DNA of 64,000 nt from Nitrospira sp. (GCA_015903945.1 JABMDL010000002.1:1-64000), one strand, 5' to 3'. Counted from the stretch's first letter, positions 23,505 to 32,364 are shown. Translations and numbers: made by a program. The notes: generated by a model not told the origin, from the sequence alone.

Positions 23505-24979
23505 GCCGTCCCCGCACAGTCGTCATCGTCGGCGGTGGTATTTCCGGTCTGGCGACAGCCTTTGCCTTGCAAGAAAAAGCCGTGGCAAAGGGACTTGCTC
23601 TCCAGTGCACGGTGCTCGAAGCCGACTCCTCTTGGGGCGGAAAGATCGTCACGCATCGAATCGGCGATCTGGTCACCGAGGCCGGTCCCGATTCCTTTCT
23701 TTCCCAAAAACAAGCCGGCCTCGAACTGTGCGCGAAGTTGGGGCTCACCGATCAACTGATTAATACGAATGAGACGGGCAAGAAAGCGTTCGTGCTACAC
23801 GGCGGGCGGCTCCACGAATTGCCCGAGGGGCTTGTGTCCTTCGTGCCGAAACAGCTGGGGCCGTTTCTCCGCAGCGGATTGCTCAGTTGGACGGGTCTCG
23901 TGCGGATGGGGATGGACGTGCTGATCCCACGCGGGCCGTCGGATGGCGATGAGTCGGTGGCTTCCTTCTTCCGCCGGCGATTCGGCACGCAAGCCTTTGA
24001 GCGTGTGCTGGAACCGCTGATGGCGGGGATCTACGCCGGCGATGCCGAACAAATGAGCCTCAAGGCCACTTTTCCACGATTTTTCGAACTGGAGCAGCGT
24101 TACGGCAGCATCATCCGAGGGATGACGGCCGAGAAAAAGCAGGCGCCGCCGATCTCCCCGAACGGGCCCAGACGGACGATGTTCGTCAGTCTTAAAAACG
24201 GCCTCAGTGATCTGGTGACGGCGCTAAGAGCGCGGTTGGGGCAGCAAGGGGTGGAGTGCCGATTAGCCTGTCGCGTCGAGGCGTTGCGGGTGAGGTCGCA
24301 TCAGCCGGGCCGATGGATGTACGACCTCATTCTCGAGGACGGGTCGTCGTGTTCTGCAGAAGCTCTTGTCTTGGCGACGCCCGCCTATATCTCGGCGGAC
24401 CTCTTACGGCCGCTGACGCCAATTGCCGGAGGACTCTTGGAGATGATTCCCTATGCATCGACGGCCACGATCGCGATGGCCTATCCGGAACAACTGGTGA
24501 TGGGGGCCGTTGAAGGATTTGGCTTTATCGTTCCTCGCATCCAAGGGCGCGATCTGATTGCTGCAACCTGGACGTCCCTAAAGTGGCCGCATCGGGCTCC
24601 CGCCGGACAAGTTCTAATTCGTTGTTATGTGGGTGGCGTTGGGCGGGAGGCGATTCTTCAGTTGAACGATACCGAGTTGGTAGCGAAAGTCCGCGCCGAA
24701 CTCTCCGCGCTCTGTGGAATCACGGCGAACCCGACGTATGTCGAAGTGAACCGGTGGTGGAAAGCCATGCCGCAATATACGCTGGGGCATCTGCATCGGC
24801 TGGCACAGCTGGAGGCGGCCTTGAGTCGTTATCCCGGCTTAGTCCTCACGGGCGCCGGGTATCGGGGAGTCGGTATTCCCGATTGCATTCGCGACGGAGC
24901 CCTGGCGGCTGATTATATCGTGCGGCATCTCTCGAATGAACCAGACCCGCTGCGCGTGAGGGGACGGACTGACGCGTAA
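23501..24979 (+). CDS. hemG: Protoporphyrinogen oxidase, O2-dependent (HemY/PPOX type)
   Basis: 492 residues starting at GTG 23501, inside the hemH stop. It is an FAD flavoprotein that oxidises protoporphyrinogen IX to protoporphyrin IX with O2. The dinucleotide-binding motif VVIVGGGISGLATAFALQ opens the protein, SSWGGKIVTHRI and TEAGPDSFLSQ follow, then FERVLEPLMAGIYAGDAEQM in the middle, and the C-terminal FAD contact VLTGAGYRGVGIPDCIRDG. These are the features of the HemY-type enzyme rather than the short flavodoxin-like HemG or HemJ. Gene names for this enzyme vary (hemY or hemG). Its use of O2 implies aerobic haem synthesis. Confidence 0.94.
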   Translation: MSRPRTVVIVGGGISGLATAFALQEKAVAKGLALQCTVLEADSSWGGKIVTHRIGDLVTEAGPDSFLSQKQAGLELCAKLGLTDQLINTNETGKKAFVLHGGRLHELPEGLVSFVPKQLGPFLRSGLLSWTGLVRMGMDVLIPRGPSDGDESVASFFRRRFGTQAFERVLEPLMAGIYAGDAEQMSLKATFPRFFELEQRYGSIIRGMTAEKKQAPPISPNGPRRTMFVSLKNGLSDLVTALRARLGQQGVECRLACRVEALRVRSHQPGRWMYDLILEDGSSCSAEALVLATPAYISADLLRPLTPIAGGLLEMIPYASTATIAMAYPEQLVMGAVEGFGFIVPRIQGRDLIAATWTSLKWPHRAPAGQVLIRCYVGGVGREAILQLNDTELVAKVRAELSALCGITANPTYVEVNRWWKAMPQYTLGHLHRLAQLEAALSRYPGLVLTGAGYRGVGIPDCIRDGALAADYIVRHLSNEPDPLRVRGRTDA

Positions 24980-25002
24980 AGACCTTCTCCGTTCACCTTT
25001 GC

Positions 25003-26265
25003 TTACTCGTACATCCATGCACGCGTCAGCGGTAGCTCGGTCGGGCCGGCTGCCTCCTGGCGGCTGGCCAGTACTTGATACACATTCAGCCACCCTTGGG
25101 CGAAGCCGACAGACGAGCCTGCCAGGTATGCGCGCCAAATACGGAGGGTCTTGTCGCCGACCAATCGGCGCGCAGCGTCCAGTTGCGTTTCCAACCGGTG
25201 GGACCACTGTGCGAGCGTGCGGGCGTAGTGGGGCCGCAAGCTTTCAACGTCGCACACTTCGAAGTTCTGCTCGGCCATCTCGCGGATGACCAGGTGCAGG
25301 TGCGGGAGTTCGGTGTGCGGAAAGACATACTTGTCCATGAAAGCACTGATTCCGGAACCGACCGTGTGCCCGTTGGCGTCGGACGAAGTGATGCCGTGGT
25401 TTAGGAACAGTCCACGATCGCGCAACATGCGCCGAACGGCGCCGAAGTAGGCGGAGAAGTTTGTCTGGCCGACATGCTCGAACATGCCGATGCTGGATAC
25501 CTTGTCGAACGAGGCCGCTCCGAACCGATCCGGTGCATCGCGATAGTCCAGCAAGAGTGCCTCGACGCGTCCATTCAAGCCGGCGGCTGCGATGCGCTCC
25601 TTCGCAAGCGCCAATTGCTTCTCCGATAGTGTAATGCCGACGGTGCGCACTCCATAGTGCTCCGCCGCGTGCAGGATCAACCCACCCCAGCCGCATCCGA
25701 TATCTAGCAGCCGCTCGCCGGACTGCAGCCGGAGTTTGCGGCAGACGTGATCGAGTTTGGCTCGTTGTGCAGCATGGATCGTTTCCTCGCCGGTTTGAAA
25801 GTAGGCGCATGAGTAGATCATGCGGTCATCAAGCCAGAGGCGATAGAACTCGTTACCGACGTCGTAGTGGTATTTGATGTCGTCACGATCCTGTGTCGGG
25901 GTATGGATCGCCATGGCTGCGGCGATTCTCGCCGTCGCGGGAGCGCCACCGGCTGCTGCCAGCCGCTCGGCGCTTGCGATCACTTCAATGATGTCGCCGT
26001 CGATATCGATGCGGCCGTCGACGAAGGCTTCGCCGAGCGCGCCCAGGGTCGGGTGGGCCAAGTCGGGGAGCACACCGGGATCACGAATAGACATCACGGC
26101 GCGCGGGTGCAATCCGAAATTCAGACGAGACCCGTCTGGCAGGATGAGGTCGAGCGGCTGGCCGCCGTTCGCGCGGACTGTGTCAGCGAGTTGGTGAATT
26201 CCATGGAGGACGGCTACACTCACGGCTTTGCGGGTCATCTTCGATACCAGACCTTGGTGTGGCAT
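25003..26265 (-). CDS. CFA-synthase-type SAM-dependent methyltransferase
   Basis: About 420 residues, the size of cyclopropane-fatty-acyl-phospholipid synthase. ATG 26265 is chosen because AGGAGG lies 6 bases upstream; GTG 26271 is also open. Features are the N-terminal sterol-carrier-like region, IKYHYDVGNEFYRLWLDDRM, the SAM-binding LLDIGCGWGGLILHAAEHYG near residue 190, GITLSEKQLALAKERI, SIGMFEHVGQTNFSAYF and the C-terminal HYARTLAQWSHRLE. It should methylate unsaturated acyl chains of membrane lipids, which fits the two desaturase genes 4-6 kb away. The exact product (cyclopropane or methyl-branched) is not decided by sequence. Confidence 0.9.
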   Translation of the reverse strand: MPHQGLVSKMTRKAVSVAVLHGIHQLADTVRANGGQPLDLILPDGSRLNFGLHPRAVMSIRDPGVLPDLAHPTLGALGEAFVDGRIDIDGDIIEVIASAERLAAAGGAPATARIAAAMAIHTPTQDRDDIKYHYDVGNEFYRLWLDDRMIYSCAYFQTGEETIHAAQRAKLDHVCRKLRLQSGERLLDIGCGWGGLILHAAEHYGVRTVGITLSEKQLALAKERIAAAGLNGRVEALLLDYRDAPDRFGAASFDKVSSIGMFEHVGQTNFSAYFGAVRRMLRDRGLFLNHGITSSDANGHTVGSGISAFMDKYVFPHTELPHLHLVIREMAEQNFEVCDVESLRPHYARTLAQWSHRLETQLDAARRLVGDKTLRIWRAYLAGSSVGFAQGWLNVYQVLASRQEAAGPTELPLTRAWMYE

Positions 26266-26629
26266 AGCCACCTCCTGTGGGCTGCGACCGAGAATTGCTG
26301 TCGGGCCAATTTGCCTGGTCTAAGCGGAATACCCTCCTTGCTGGTACAAGAGCGGTGATTCCAATTGAAAGAATGCACTCGAAGGCGGTGGATGCTCAAC
26401 AAGCAAGGCTGATGCGAGTCGGAGTAATCCTTTCCTCGATGCTTGTCAATAGGCTCCTGCCGCTGGCCGGCCAGCGAGTGTGATGAGCGAAGAGTGTGCC
26501 TGGCAGAACTACAGATTCAATTCAAATAGTTGAGTAAGGGTGGCGCAAGGCCGCTGCCACAATTGGGGGAGAAATTCCTCATGTGTGTGGCTGCCGATTG
26601 AGGAATAATGCGTCAAAATGGGCGACCGT
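26266..26629. other. Intergenic stretch, no gene seen
   Basis: A gap of about 360 bases between the flavin reductase gene and the CFA-type gene. It includes the ribosome-binding site of the latter at its left end and a weak palindrome CTGGCCGGCCAG near 26464. No open frame looks protein-like. Confidence 0.5.
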
Positions 26630-27358
26630 TCAGGGGAGAATGACGGCCTGCTCCGGATACCCAAGTGCTTTGAGCGTGCCCTCCAGAGCATCGACCATGG
26701 GTGGGGGGCCGCAGAGAAATACACAGGTACCGGGTCCTGGCGCAGGAAGGTGTCTGCGTAGCACTTCAGGCGTCACACGCCCGGCTCCTTGGGTCCATCC
26801 TGCCGGAGGCTGTTCCAACAGGTGGTGACAATGAAAGCTCGGATACTCTCGGAGGTACTGGTCCCATTCGTGCCGACGAATGATGTCCGTCTCGGTCTTG
26901 TTGGCAAAAATCAAAAACAGTTCTGCATCAATCTGCTTCGTAAGAATCCAGCGGATGATGGAAATCATCGGGGTGATTCCGGTGCCTCCAGCCACGAAGC
27001 CGACACGCGTTGCCATGCCGTCGACCCAATGGCCACCGGGGTTCGGTCCGCTCATGAGCACCGAATCCCCGATATGCTGCTGGTGGAGATACTTGGATAC
27101 CACGCCGGATTCATAGCGCTTGACCGTCAGATCGAAGAAGCCGGTCGAGCCCGGCAATGAAGACGGGGTATAGGCGCGTTTGATCGATTTGCCGTCGATT
27201 GTCGTGTGGACGTATAGAAAATCGCCGGGCAGCATGTCCAGCGTGGCATCAGGAGGAAGTTCAAAGCGGAATGTCTTCGTATCGTGCGTGTCGGGTTCGA
27301 TTGCTGTGAGTGTGTAGGGGGCCGGCGCCTTGGTTTTGATGCGAACGGCGGTGTCCAT
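26630..27358 (-). CDS. Cytochrome-b5-reductase/FNR-like flavoprotein
   Basis: 242 residues with the two domains of the ferredoxin-NADP reductase superfamily. The FAD site is KRAYTPSSLPG near 60. The NAD(P)-binding part has VGFVAGGTGITPMISIIR near 118 and the C-terminal CVFLCGPPPMVDALEG. No [2Fe-2S] domain is attached, so it should be a soluble one-flavin reductase. It has no ribosome-binding site and follows the Sel1 gene by 14 bases, so the two are probably one transcript. It might pass electrons to the nearby desaturases; this is context only. Other acceptors are possible. Confidence 0.85.
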   Translation of the reverse strand: MDTAVRIKTKAPAPYTLTAIEPDTHDTKTFRFELPPDATLDMLPGDFLYVHTTIDGKSIKRAYTPSSLPGSTGFFDLTVKRYESGVVSKYLHQQHIGDSVLMSGPNPGGHWVDGMATRVGFVAGGTGITPMISIIRWILTKQIDAELFLIFANKTETDIIRRHEWDQYLREYPSFHCHHLLEQPPAGWTQGAGRVTPEVLRRHLPAPGPGTCVFLCGPPPMVDALEGTLKALGYPEQAVILP

Positions 27359-27372
27359 CGGCGGGGGGAGTC

Positions 27373-28407
27373 TTATGTTTGGCGTCTCTTGGTTTGGATA
27401 TTCATCGGTGGGTTGGAATCGGCAGGACGATATTTGTCCAGGCTCGCGAGGACTGGACCGGCGGCCGGAACCTGATGGGCCATGGCCTGCATCAACCAGC
27501 TCCGAGCCTCCTCTCTATTCTGCGCCACCCCACGTCCGAATGCGTACATCACTCCGAGCACGTACATGGCTTTTCCGTTGCCGGTCGACGCCAAGCGCCG
27601 CAGACCGTCGGAGGCTTTCATGTACCAACTCACGGATTCCGGCGAGTGAGACCCGCTCTGCTGGGCAAAAAATCGGCCGAGACGATATTGGGCAAAGGCG
27701 TCGCCTTGTTCGGCTAGGAGAATATCAGGATTGGCCTGTGTCGGAGTTTGGCTTGCTCCACGTGGTTGAGCTGTCAGGCTCGCAGAGGAGTCGTCCTCTT
27801 GTGTGGATGCCACCAAACGATTCGAAGTGGTGCTGCCGGAGTTGGCCAGGGAAACATTCGGCACTTGGGCGGCCTTGTGTTGTGCCGATAGGAGGCTTGT
27901 TTCAGAAGGGAGAGCTGGCAGGCTCGCGGTGGAGTCGTCCATTTGCGAGGATGCCGCCATACGATTCGAAGTGGTGTTGCCGGAATAGGCCGGTGGAGGG
28001 GTCGATGTGTGGCCGGCATTGTATTGTGCCGGAGCCTGCTCCATCGGACGTTTGGGGGAGGGTGTCGCGATGACGGGCTTGGCGGTACGTGATTTAGCCT
28101 GGCTGCCACGCGCGGATGCGTCTCGAGGAGTCCGTTGACTTGCGATCAACTCTGTTTGAGGGGATGGAGCATCAGCTATGGCCTGCGCTGTTTGGGTACA
28201 ATCCTCGTTCAGAGGAGAAGCGCTTCCGGCATGAGCACCGGGCTGACAATCACGGGTGCGGTCCGATGACGGGAGCCAGATATTCAGTGACGAGAGACCG
28301 CCTATGAGAGAGATGATGAGCAAGGCCCACTTGGCTAAGCGGCGTCTAAGGATTGACCGGTCGCTGGGAGGCACCAGTACAAGTCCTGGATAATCTGGCT
28401 TGGCCAT
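27373..28407 (-). CDS. Membrane-anchored Sel1-repeat protein
   Basis: 344 residues. A single membrane segment (LAKWALLIISLIGGLSSLNIWL, near 24-45) follows a short cytoplasmic tail. A long Ser/Pro/Thr-rich region follows. Inside it, two tandem copies of about 45 residues are visible (AYSGNTTSNRMAASSQMDDS and LANSGSTTSNRLVASTQEDD). The C-terminal 110 residues hold Sel1/TPR-like units: GDAFAQYRLGRFFAQQSG, AMYVLGVMYAFGRGVAQN and EEARSWLMQAMA. A promoter with TATACT lies upstream, and GGGAACAGGT precedes the ATG. It is probably a periplasmic interaction scaffold; partner unknown. Confidence 0.8.
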   Translation of the reverse strand: MAKPDYPGLVLVPPSDRSILRRRLAKWALLIISLIGGLSSLNIWLPSSDRTRDCQPGAHAGSASPLNEDCTQTAQAIADAPSPQTELIASQRTPRDASARGSQAKSRTAKPVIATPSPKRPMEQAPAQYNAGHTSTPPPAYSGNTTSNRMAASSQMDDSTASLPALPSETSLLSAQHKAAQVPNVSLANSGSTTSNRLVASTQEDDSSASLTAQPRGASQTPTQANPDILLAEQGDAFAQYRLGRFFAQQSGSHSPESVSWYMKASDGLRRLASTGNGKAMYVLGVMYAFGRGVAQNREEARSWLMQAMAHQVPAAGPVLASLDKYRPADSNPPMNIQTKRRQT

Positions 28408-28433
28408 ACCTGTTCCCGATTAAATCTGTTTGT

Positions 28434-28462
28434 AGTATATCAGGATATGCGAGTTGTGTCTC
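28434..28462 (-). promoter_or_regulatory. Promoter of the Sel1 gene
   Basis: On the minus strand, GAGACA, a 17-base spacer and TATACT (28434-28439), about 27 bases before the start at 28407. Confidence 0.4.
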
Positions 28463-28510
28463 GTCTTTCCATGGAGGATGTCAAACCCGTCCGGCCACAG
28501 CGACCCCCTC

Positions 28511-28540
28511 TTGTTCTCCCGGCTGGTCGGGTCCTATAGT
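28511..28540 (+). promoter_or_regulatory. Promoter for the gene at 28605
   Basis: TTGTTC (28511-28516), an 18-base spacer and TATAGT (28535-28540) give a leader of about 57 bases before ATG 28605, which has GAGGG upstream. Confidence 0.4.
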
Positions 28541-28604
28541 GTCCTTATGTCCGCTGGTTTCCCCTGTCCTTTTCTGGTCAGGGAGCCTGGACACCTCGAG
28601 GGCC

Positions 28605-29012
28605 ATGGACCATACACTCACCATTTCTGAACCCAGCGGGCCGTTTCGAGAACCGAGGGAGCCTGTCTTTTCATATGACTACTCGATTCAACGCGCCACG
28701 TGGGCGACACCGCATGGAGTTCGTGTCAAAGTGTCGATTCCAGGCGAATTGGACGTATTGAAGATCCGATTAATGGGCCAGGTCACCGGATCCCCAGGGC
28801 AGCAATTGATTATCGGAAACGTGCTATCGCGTCAGATCGCGGATTGGAAGCTGCGTATTGCCGAGACGGAAGGCATGTTGGCTGAACGGCGTGATGTCAA
28901 GATCGAACCCTATACCGGTGCATCGGCCCATCTGTTTCCCAAGCTCGCCCTGTTGTTCGAAGAAGGCAAACACAGGGTGCGCGAGGAGGTCCGAAGACGT
29001 GTCGGGCTCTAG
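28605..29012 (+). CDS. Hypothetical protein, unknown family
   Basis: 135 residues from ATG 28605 (MDHTLTISEPSGPF), preceded by GAGGG; the open frame continues upstream to 28353 but crosses the promoter and the Sel1 gene start. The middle (GVRVKVSIPGELDVLKIRLM, SPGQQLIIGNVLSRQIADW) looks mixed alpha/beta; the end is helical and charged (FEEGKHRVREEVRRRVGL). No motif that I recognise. Its stop codon lies within the first bases of the 217-bp palindromic element, so an insertion may have set or altered the C-terminus. Confidence 0.6.
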   Translation: MDHTLTISEPSGPFREPREPVFSYDYSIQRATWATPHGVRVKVSIPGELDVLKIRLMGQVTGSPGQQLIIGNVLSRQIADWKLRIAETEGMLAERRDVKIEPYTGASAHLFPKLALLFEEGKHRVREEVRRRVGL

Positions 29013-29225
29013 CCCGCATTATTCATGAACGCTTCTACTGCAACCGCCGATACGCCGCTACGACAAGCTTGGCCGTGGTCTCTTCACGGCCAAGCGGGCA
29101 GGCTCGCCCTTCGTGACCTCAACATACTGTTTCAAGTATGCTTCGGTCTCTCAAGGCTCCGCGTGCCCGTCTCACATGGCGTCTTAGCGGTTTCGTGACG
29201 AACCGTCATGAATAATGCGGGCTAG
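29009..29225. mobile_element. MITE-like palindromic element, 217 bp
   Basis: Perfect 20-base terminal inverted repeats (CTAGCCCGCATTATTCATGA at 29009-29028 and its reverse complement at 29206-29225). Pairing continues imperfectly inward for about another 25 bases. Inside is a perfect 10-base stem, CTTGGCCGTG-GTCTCTT-CACGGCCAAG (29068-29094). There is no open frame of note. The size, termini and lack of coding capacity fit a non-autonomous transposable element or a large intergenic palindrome. No target duplication could be confirmed. Confidence 0.6.
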
Positions 29226-29525
29226 TGTCTTCTGAACTCCCTTTGCAACGCCACATGTGAGTCACGCGAGTGCCCTTCAATCCATACCTTCTTCCTGTGA
29301 CCCACAATTGCTGTGGATAGCCCTGTGTACAATTGAATCCGAGGTGGCAAATCCCCGCAATTGAGAGGGGGGTGAACAGCTTGCCCATTATTTAATCATT
29401 GTGTCGGAGGTATCCCGCTCCCCCATATCTTGTAGGAAGGGATTCCCTTAGGGCTATCTTGCTGTAGGGAAAAACCGCTGGGGGTTAACGTGTCGATTCT
29501 GCCGGCTTTGCTTGATGGGGAGTAG
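29226..29525. other. Intergenic stretch, no gene seen
   Basis: This 300-base gap has a lower GC content than its surroundings, several stop codons in all frames, and short runs such as GAGAGGGGGG. I see no gene or clear regulatory motif. Confidence 0.5.
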
Positions 29526-30143
29526 TTAGAAAATGCGGCGAAAGTGTTTGGAATGGACACCTGATTCATCGGCAAAGCCGAGCGATCCGTTATCCGGACT
29601 GCCGGTGTCATTGAGATCGATGCGGTAGTGGGCTCGAACCTCCTCCATAGCGGTTTCAAACGGGATGGCACCGGGATACAGCGTGCCGGGTGCGTGCGCG
29701 CCCCGTGTCAAAGTGCGGAGGGTGTCTGCCTCCGCAAATCGCTTGTCGGAAAAAATATAGATGTCCGCGATCGCGTGGTCGCCCAGTTTGTGTCCGGGCG
29801 TGGTGGCAGGTATCTGCTCGGCAAGGGTGCCGGCCAGTCGATCCTGTTTCAGTCGCTTCAACAGCGCCACAATTTGACTGTCCGTCGCCTGTGGGGGGAC
29901 GACCAGTCCGACGGCATTCATCTCCAGGATCGTCGTCTGTACTTTGAAGATGACCGGTGCCGCTTCCGGGTCTTCGATGACCGAGACGCTGGGGCCTTCG
30001 GTGCCGGCCGCCTGTTTGTTGCGTGAGCTCGGCACGATCATCGCGACGAACAGCCACAGTCCGATCAAGATTCCAAAGACAACCACCAACGGATGCAGTC
30101 CCGCGCGCTTGCCTTCCTGGTACGGTCCTTGATCTTCGCTCAT
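29526..30143 (-). CDS. Single-pass membrane protein, unknown
   Basis: 205 residues. A short cytoplasmic N-terminus (MSEDQGPYQEGKRAGLHP) precedes one membrane helix, LVVVFGILIGLWLFVAMIV (residues 19-37). The rest is exported, mixed alpha/beta (VIFKVQTTILEMNAVGLVVP, AIADIYIFSDKRFAEADTL, TAMEEVRAHYRIDLN). The start overlaps the mazG stop by 4 bases (ATGA), so it is translated together with MazG. I recognise no domain. Confidence 0.75.
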   Translation of the reverse strand: MSEDQGPYQEGKRAGLHPLVVVFGILIGLWLFVAMIVPSSRNKQAAGTEGPSVSVIEDPEAAPVIFKVQTTILEMNAVGLVVPPQATDSQIVALLKRLKQDRLAGTLAEQIPATTPGHKLGDHAIADIYIFSDKRFAEADTLRTLTRGAHAPGTLYPGAIPFETAMEEVRAHYRIDLNDTGSPDNGSLGFADESGVHSKHFRRIF

Positions 30144-31012
30144 GGATGAAGGTCCTTCTTTGGAGTAGCCGATTCGCGTTGCAGGCGCCGCTTTGCCTCT
30201 TCCCAGAGGAGATCCATGTCAGACAACGTCATATCTGTCAGCGACGTCCGTTTTTCGGCCGCTTGGGCTTCCACCAGATGAAACCGGTCGATGAAGCGAT
30301 TGGTCGACCGACGGAGCGCCTCTTCCGGATTCACCTTCACGAAGCGGGCGAGGTTGACCAGGGAAAACAGAATATCTCCTAACTCCGCTTCGATTTCCGT
30401 CTGCCTGCTGGCCCGGTCTGGGGATCCGTCGGCTTCGGCCTGAGCGAGTGCTTCCTTCAACTCGCCGACTTCCTCCGCCACCTTTCCAAAGATCTGTTCG
30501 AGCCCTACGGCGTTGTGCGGCCAGTCGAATCCGACCCGGGCGGCTCTGGCTTGCGTTTGGTAGGCTCGGAGCAGGGCTGGCAAGGTCTTCGGCACACCTT
30601 CCAGTGCAGACCGGGTCCCGCCGGCGGCTTCCCGTTCGGCCCGTTTGATCAGCTCCCATTGGTGTAACACTTGCTCGCCGTTGGTGACAGAGTTCGCCTG
30701 GTCGCCGGTCCCAAAGACATGGGGATGACGCCGGATGAGTTTCTCGGCGAGGGTGTCCAGCACATCGTCCACGGTGAAGGTTCCGGCTTCAGCGGCAATC
30801 TGGCTGTGGAAGATAACTTGAAGTAGCACGTCGCCGAGTTCCTCACGCAGCTTGGCTCGGTCGCCCTGATCGATTGTCTCCAGGACTTCGTACGTCTCTT
30901 CCAGCAGGTAGGGCTTTAACGATTCATGGGTCTGCTTCCGATCCCAGGGACATCCGTTGACGGCGCGGAGCGTCGCCATTACCTCGATCAGTTTGGTGAA
31001 TCGTTCCGACAT
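30140..31012 (-). CDS. mazG: Nucleoside triphosphate pyrophosphohydrolase MazG
   Basis: 290 residues from ATG 31012 (MSERFTKLIEVMATLR); an ATG at 31093 is also open but adds an unusual tail. MazG hydrolyses NTPs to NMP and PPi. Both MazG repeats are visible. The first has CPWDRKQTHESLKPYLLEET and REELGDVLLQVIFHSQIAAE with the metal-binding E-x2-E-x12-E-x2-D pattern. The second has AEEVGELKEALAQAEADG and EAELGDILFSLVNLARFVKV. It is slightly longer than the E. coli enzyme because of the C-terminal tail. Neither start has a good ribosome-binding site. Confidence 0.9.
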   Translation of the reverse strand: MSERFTKLIEVMATLRAVNGCPWDRKQTHESLKPYLLEETYEVLETIDQGDRAKLREELGDVLLQVIFHSQIAAEAGTFTVDDVLDTLAEKLIRRHPHVFGTGDQANSVTNGEQVLHQWELIKRAEREAAGGTRSALEGVPKTLPALLRAYQTQARAARVGFDWPHNAVGLEQIFGKVAEEVGELKEALAQAEADGSPDRASRQTEIEAELGDILFSLVNLARFVKVNPEEALRRSTNRFIDRFHLVEAQAAEKRTSLTDMTLSDMDLLWEEAKRRLQRESATPKKDLHP

Positions 31013-31453
31013 CAGTGTTGCCGAATCATGCAAGGCTCGTTGATACCGCTTGGATAGGCCGTCACTGTATCCTGAGAAGGGCTGCCGCTTCAATGCCGTA
31101 CGCGAGCTACACCCTGGGTCTCGACCTATTGAACCGGTAACGGTTCTGGCGTACAGTTCGCAAACCGTAGCGGCGTGTTCTGCGGACAGAAATGGGTTGA
31201 TCCTGTTCTTATGCGGATCAGCCTCAGCCTAGTTCGGGGAACGAACCGGAACAGAGGCATGACTATCGAGGTGTTCGGGGGCAGAATAAGCTTCCAGGAA
31301 CCATTGACCGCTCAGTCAACACACTTCGAGATACGTGAGCCTCATCGTGATTCGTAAAGATTGTTGGACATCATGTGGCGCCGCCGGCTATTGCGTTTCT
31401 ACCCGCTCAGTCTCTAACGTACCTGTCTGATCTTCATCCCTAGGCTGCCGCCC
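31013..31453. other. Gap between mazG and the TerC gene
   Basis: A divergent gap of about 440 bases with no convincing gene. I looked for the Mn2+ riboswitch (yybP-ykoY type) often found before TerC/Alx genes and did not see its conserved core. A weak promoter TTGCGT / TAACGT (18-base spacer) ends near 31420. Confidence 0.5.
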
Positions 31454-32242
31454 ATGCTCGAACTGCTTGTTGACCCCAATGCCTGGCTCGCGTTCGCGAC
31501 CCTTGCCGGGCTAGAGATCGTTCTCGGTATCGACAATCTCATCTTCATTTCGATCCTGGCAGGCAAGCTGCCGCCCGATCGCCAAGATCTCGCGCGAAAG
31601 GTGGGCATTGCCGCGGCGCTGGTGTCACGCCTGGGTCTGTTGTTCGGGCTAGCGTGGATCATGAAGCTCACGGCGCCGCTGTTCGCGGTCGCCGGCAATG
31701 AGTTCTCGGGCAAGGATCTGGTCCTGCTCTTCGGAGGACTCTTCCTCATTTACAAGGCGACTATAGAAATTCACGACAAGCTCGAGGGGAGCGACCACGC
31801 GCCCACCGCCATGACGCAGGCGACCAGCTTTGCTGCGGTGATCTTCCAGATTATGGTGATTGATGTCGTGTTCTCCCTGGATTCGATCATCACAGCTGTC
31901 GGTATGGTCGCTGAACTGACCATCATGGTCGCTGCAATCGTCACCGCAGTCGTCTTCATGTTTGCATTTGCCGGTGCGGTGAATGAATTCGTAAATCAGC
32001 ATCCCACGATCAAGATGTTGGCGCTGGCGTTCCTGCTCGTCATCGGCGTCGCATTGATCGCGGACGGGTTCGACCTACACATTCCGAAGGGCTATATCTA
32101 CTCAGCTATGGCCTTCTCCATTATGGTCGAGACGCTCAACATCCGGCTGCGCCGGCGTGGCCAGCCCGTGCACCTGCACGGGCCCGATGTGAGGCTGACA
32201 CCCGTATGCCCGACTTGCGGGCAGCCGGTCGATCGGGCGTGA
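31454..32242 (+). CDS. TerC-family membrane protein
   Basis: 262 residues with about seven hydrophobic helices. The two acidic signature motifs of TerC are visible: ATLAGLEIVLGIDNLIFISI in the first third and IMVIDVVFSLDSIITAVGMV in the middle. Family members export Mn2+ or take part in metallation of exported proteins. The C-terminus after the last helix carries CPTCGQPVDRA, a CxxC hook not usual in the family and possibly half of a zinc ribbon. No strong ribosome-binding site (AGGCTGCCGCCC). Confidence 0.9.
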   Translation: MLELLVDPNAWLAFATLAGLEIVLGIDNLIFISILAGKLPPDRQDLARKVGIAAALVSRLGLLFGLAWIMKLTAPLFAVAGNEFSGKDLVLLFGGLFLIYKATIEIHDKLEGSDHAPTAMTQATSFAAVIFQIMVIDVVFSLDSIITAVGMVAELTIMVAAIVTAVVFMFAFAGAVNEFVNQHPTIKMLALAFLLVIGVALIADGFDLHIPKGYIYSAMAFSIMVETLNIRLRRRGQPVHLHGPDVRLTPVCPTCGQPVDRA

Positions 32243-32364
32243 TGTCCCACAAGCGCTTCCAGGCGACCGTCCTCGCGCTGCGCGCTCAGCGCCGTCGGCT
32301 TGCGAGCCGATAGTCCCTATGGTAGGGTACCGCCACGGTGTGGTGAGGGTTTGGAGAGCAGTCG

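Noticed and set aside
31013-31453. Possible Mn2+ riboswitch before the TerC gene
   Set aside because: The conserved core of the yybP-ykoY riboswitch was not found.
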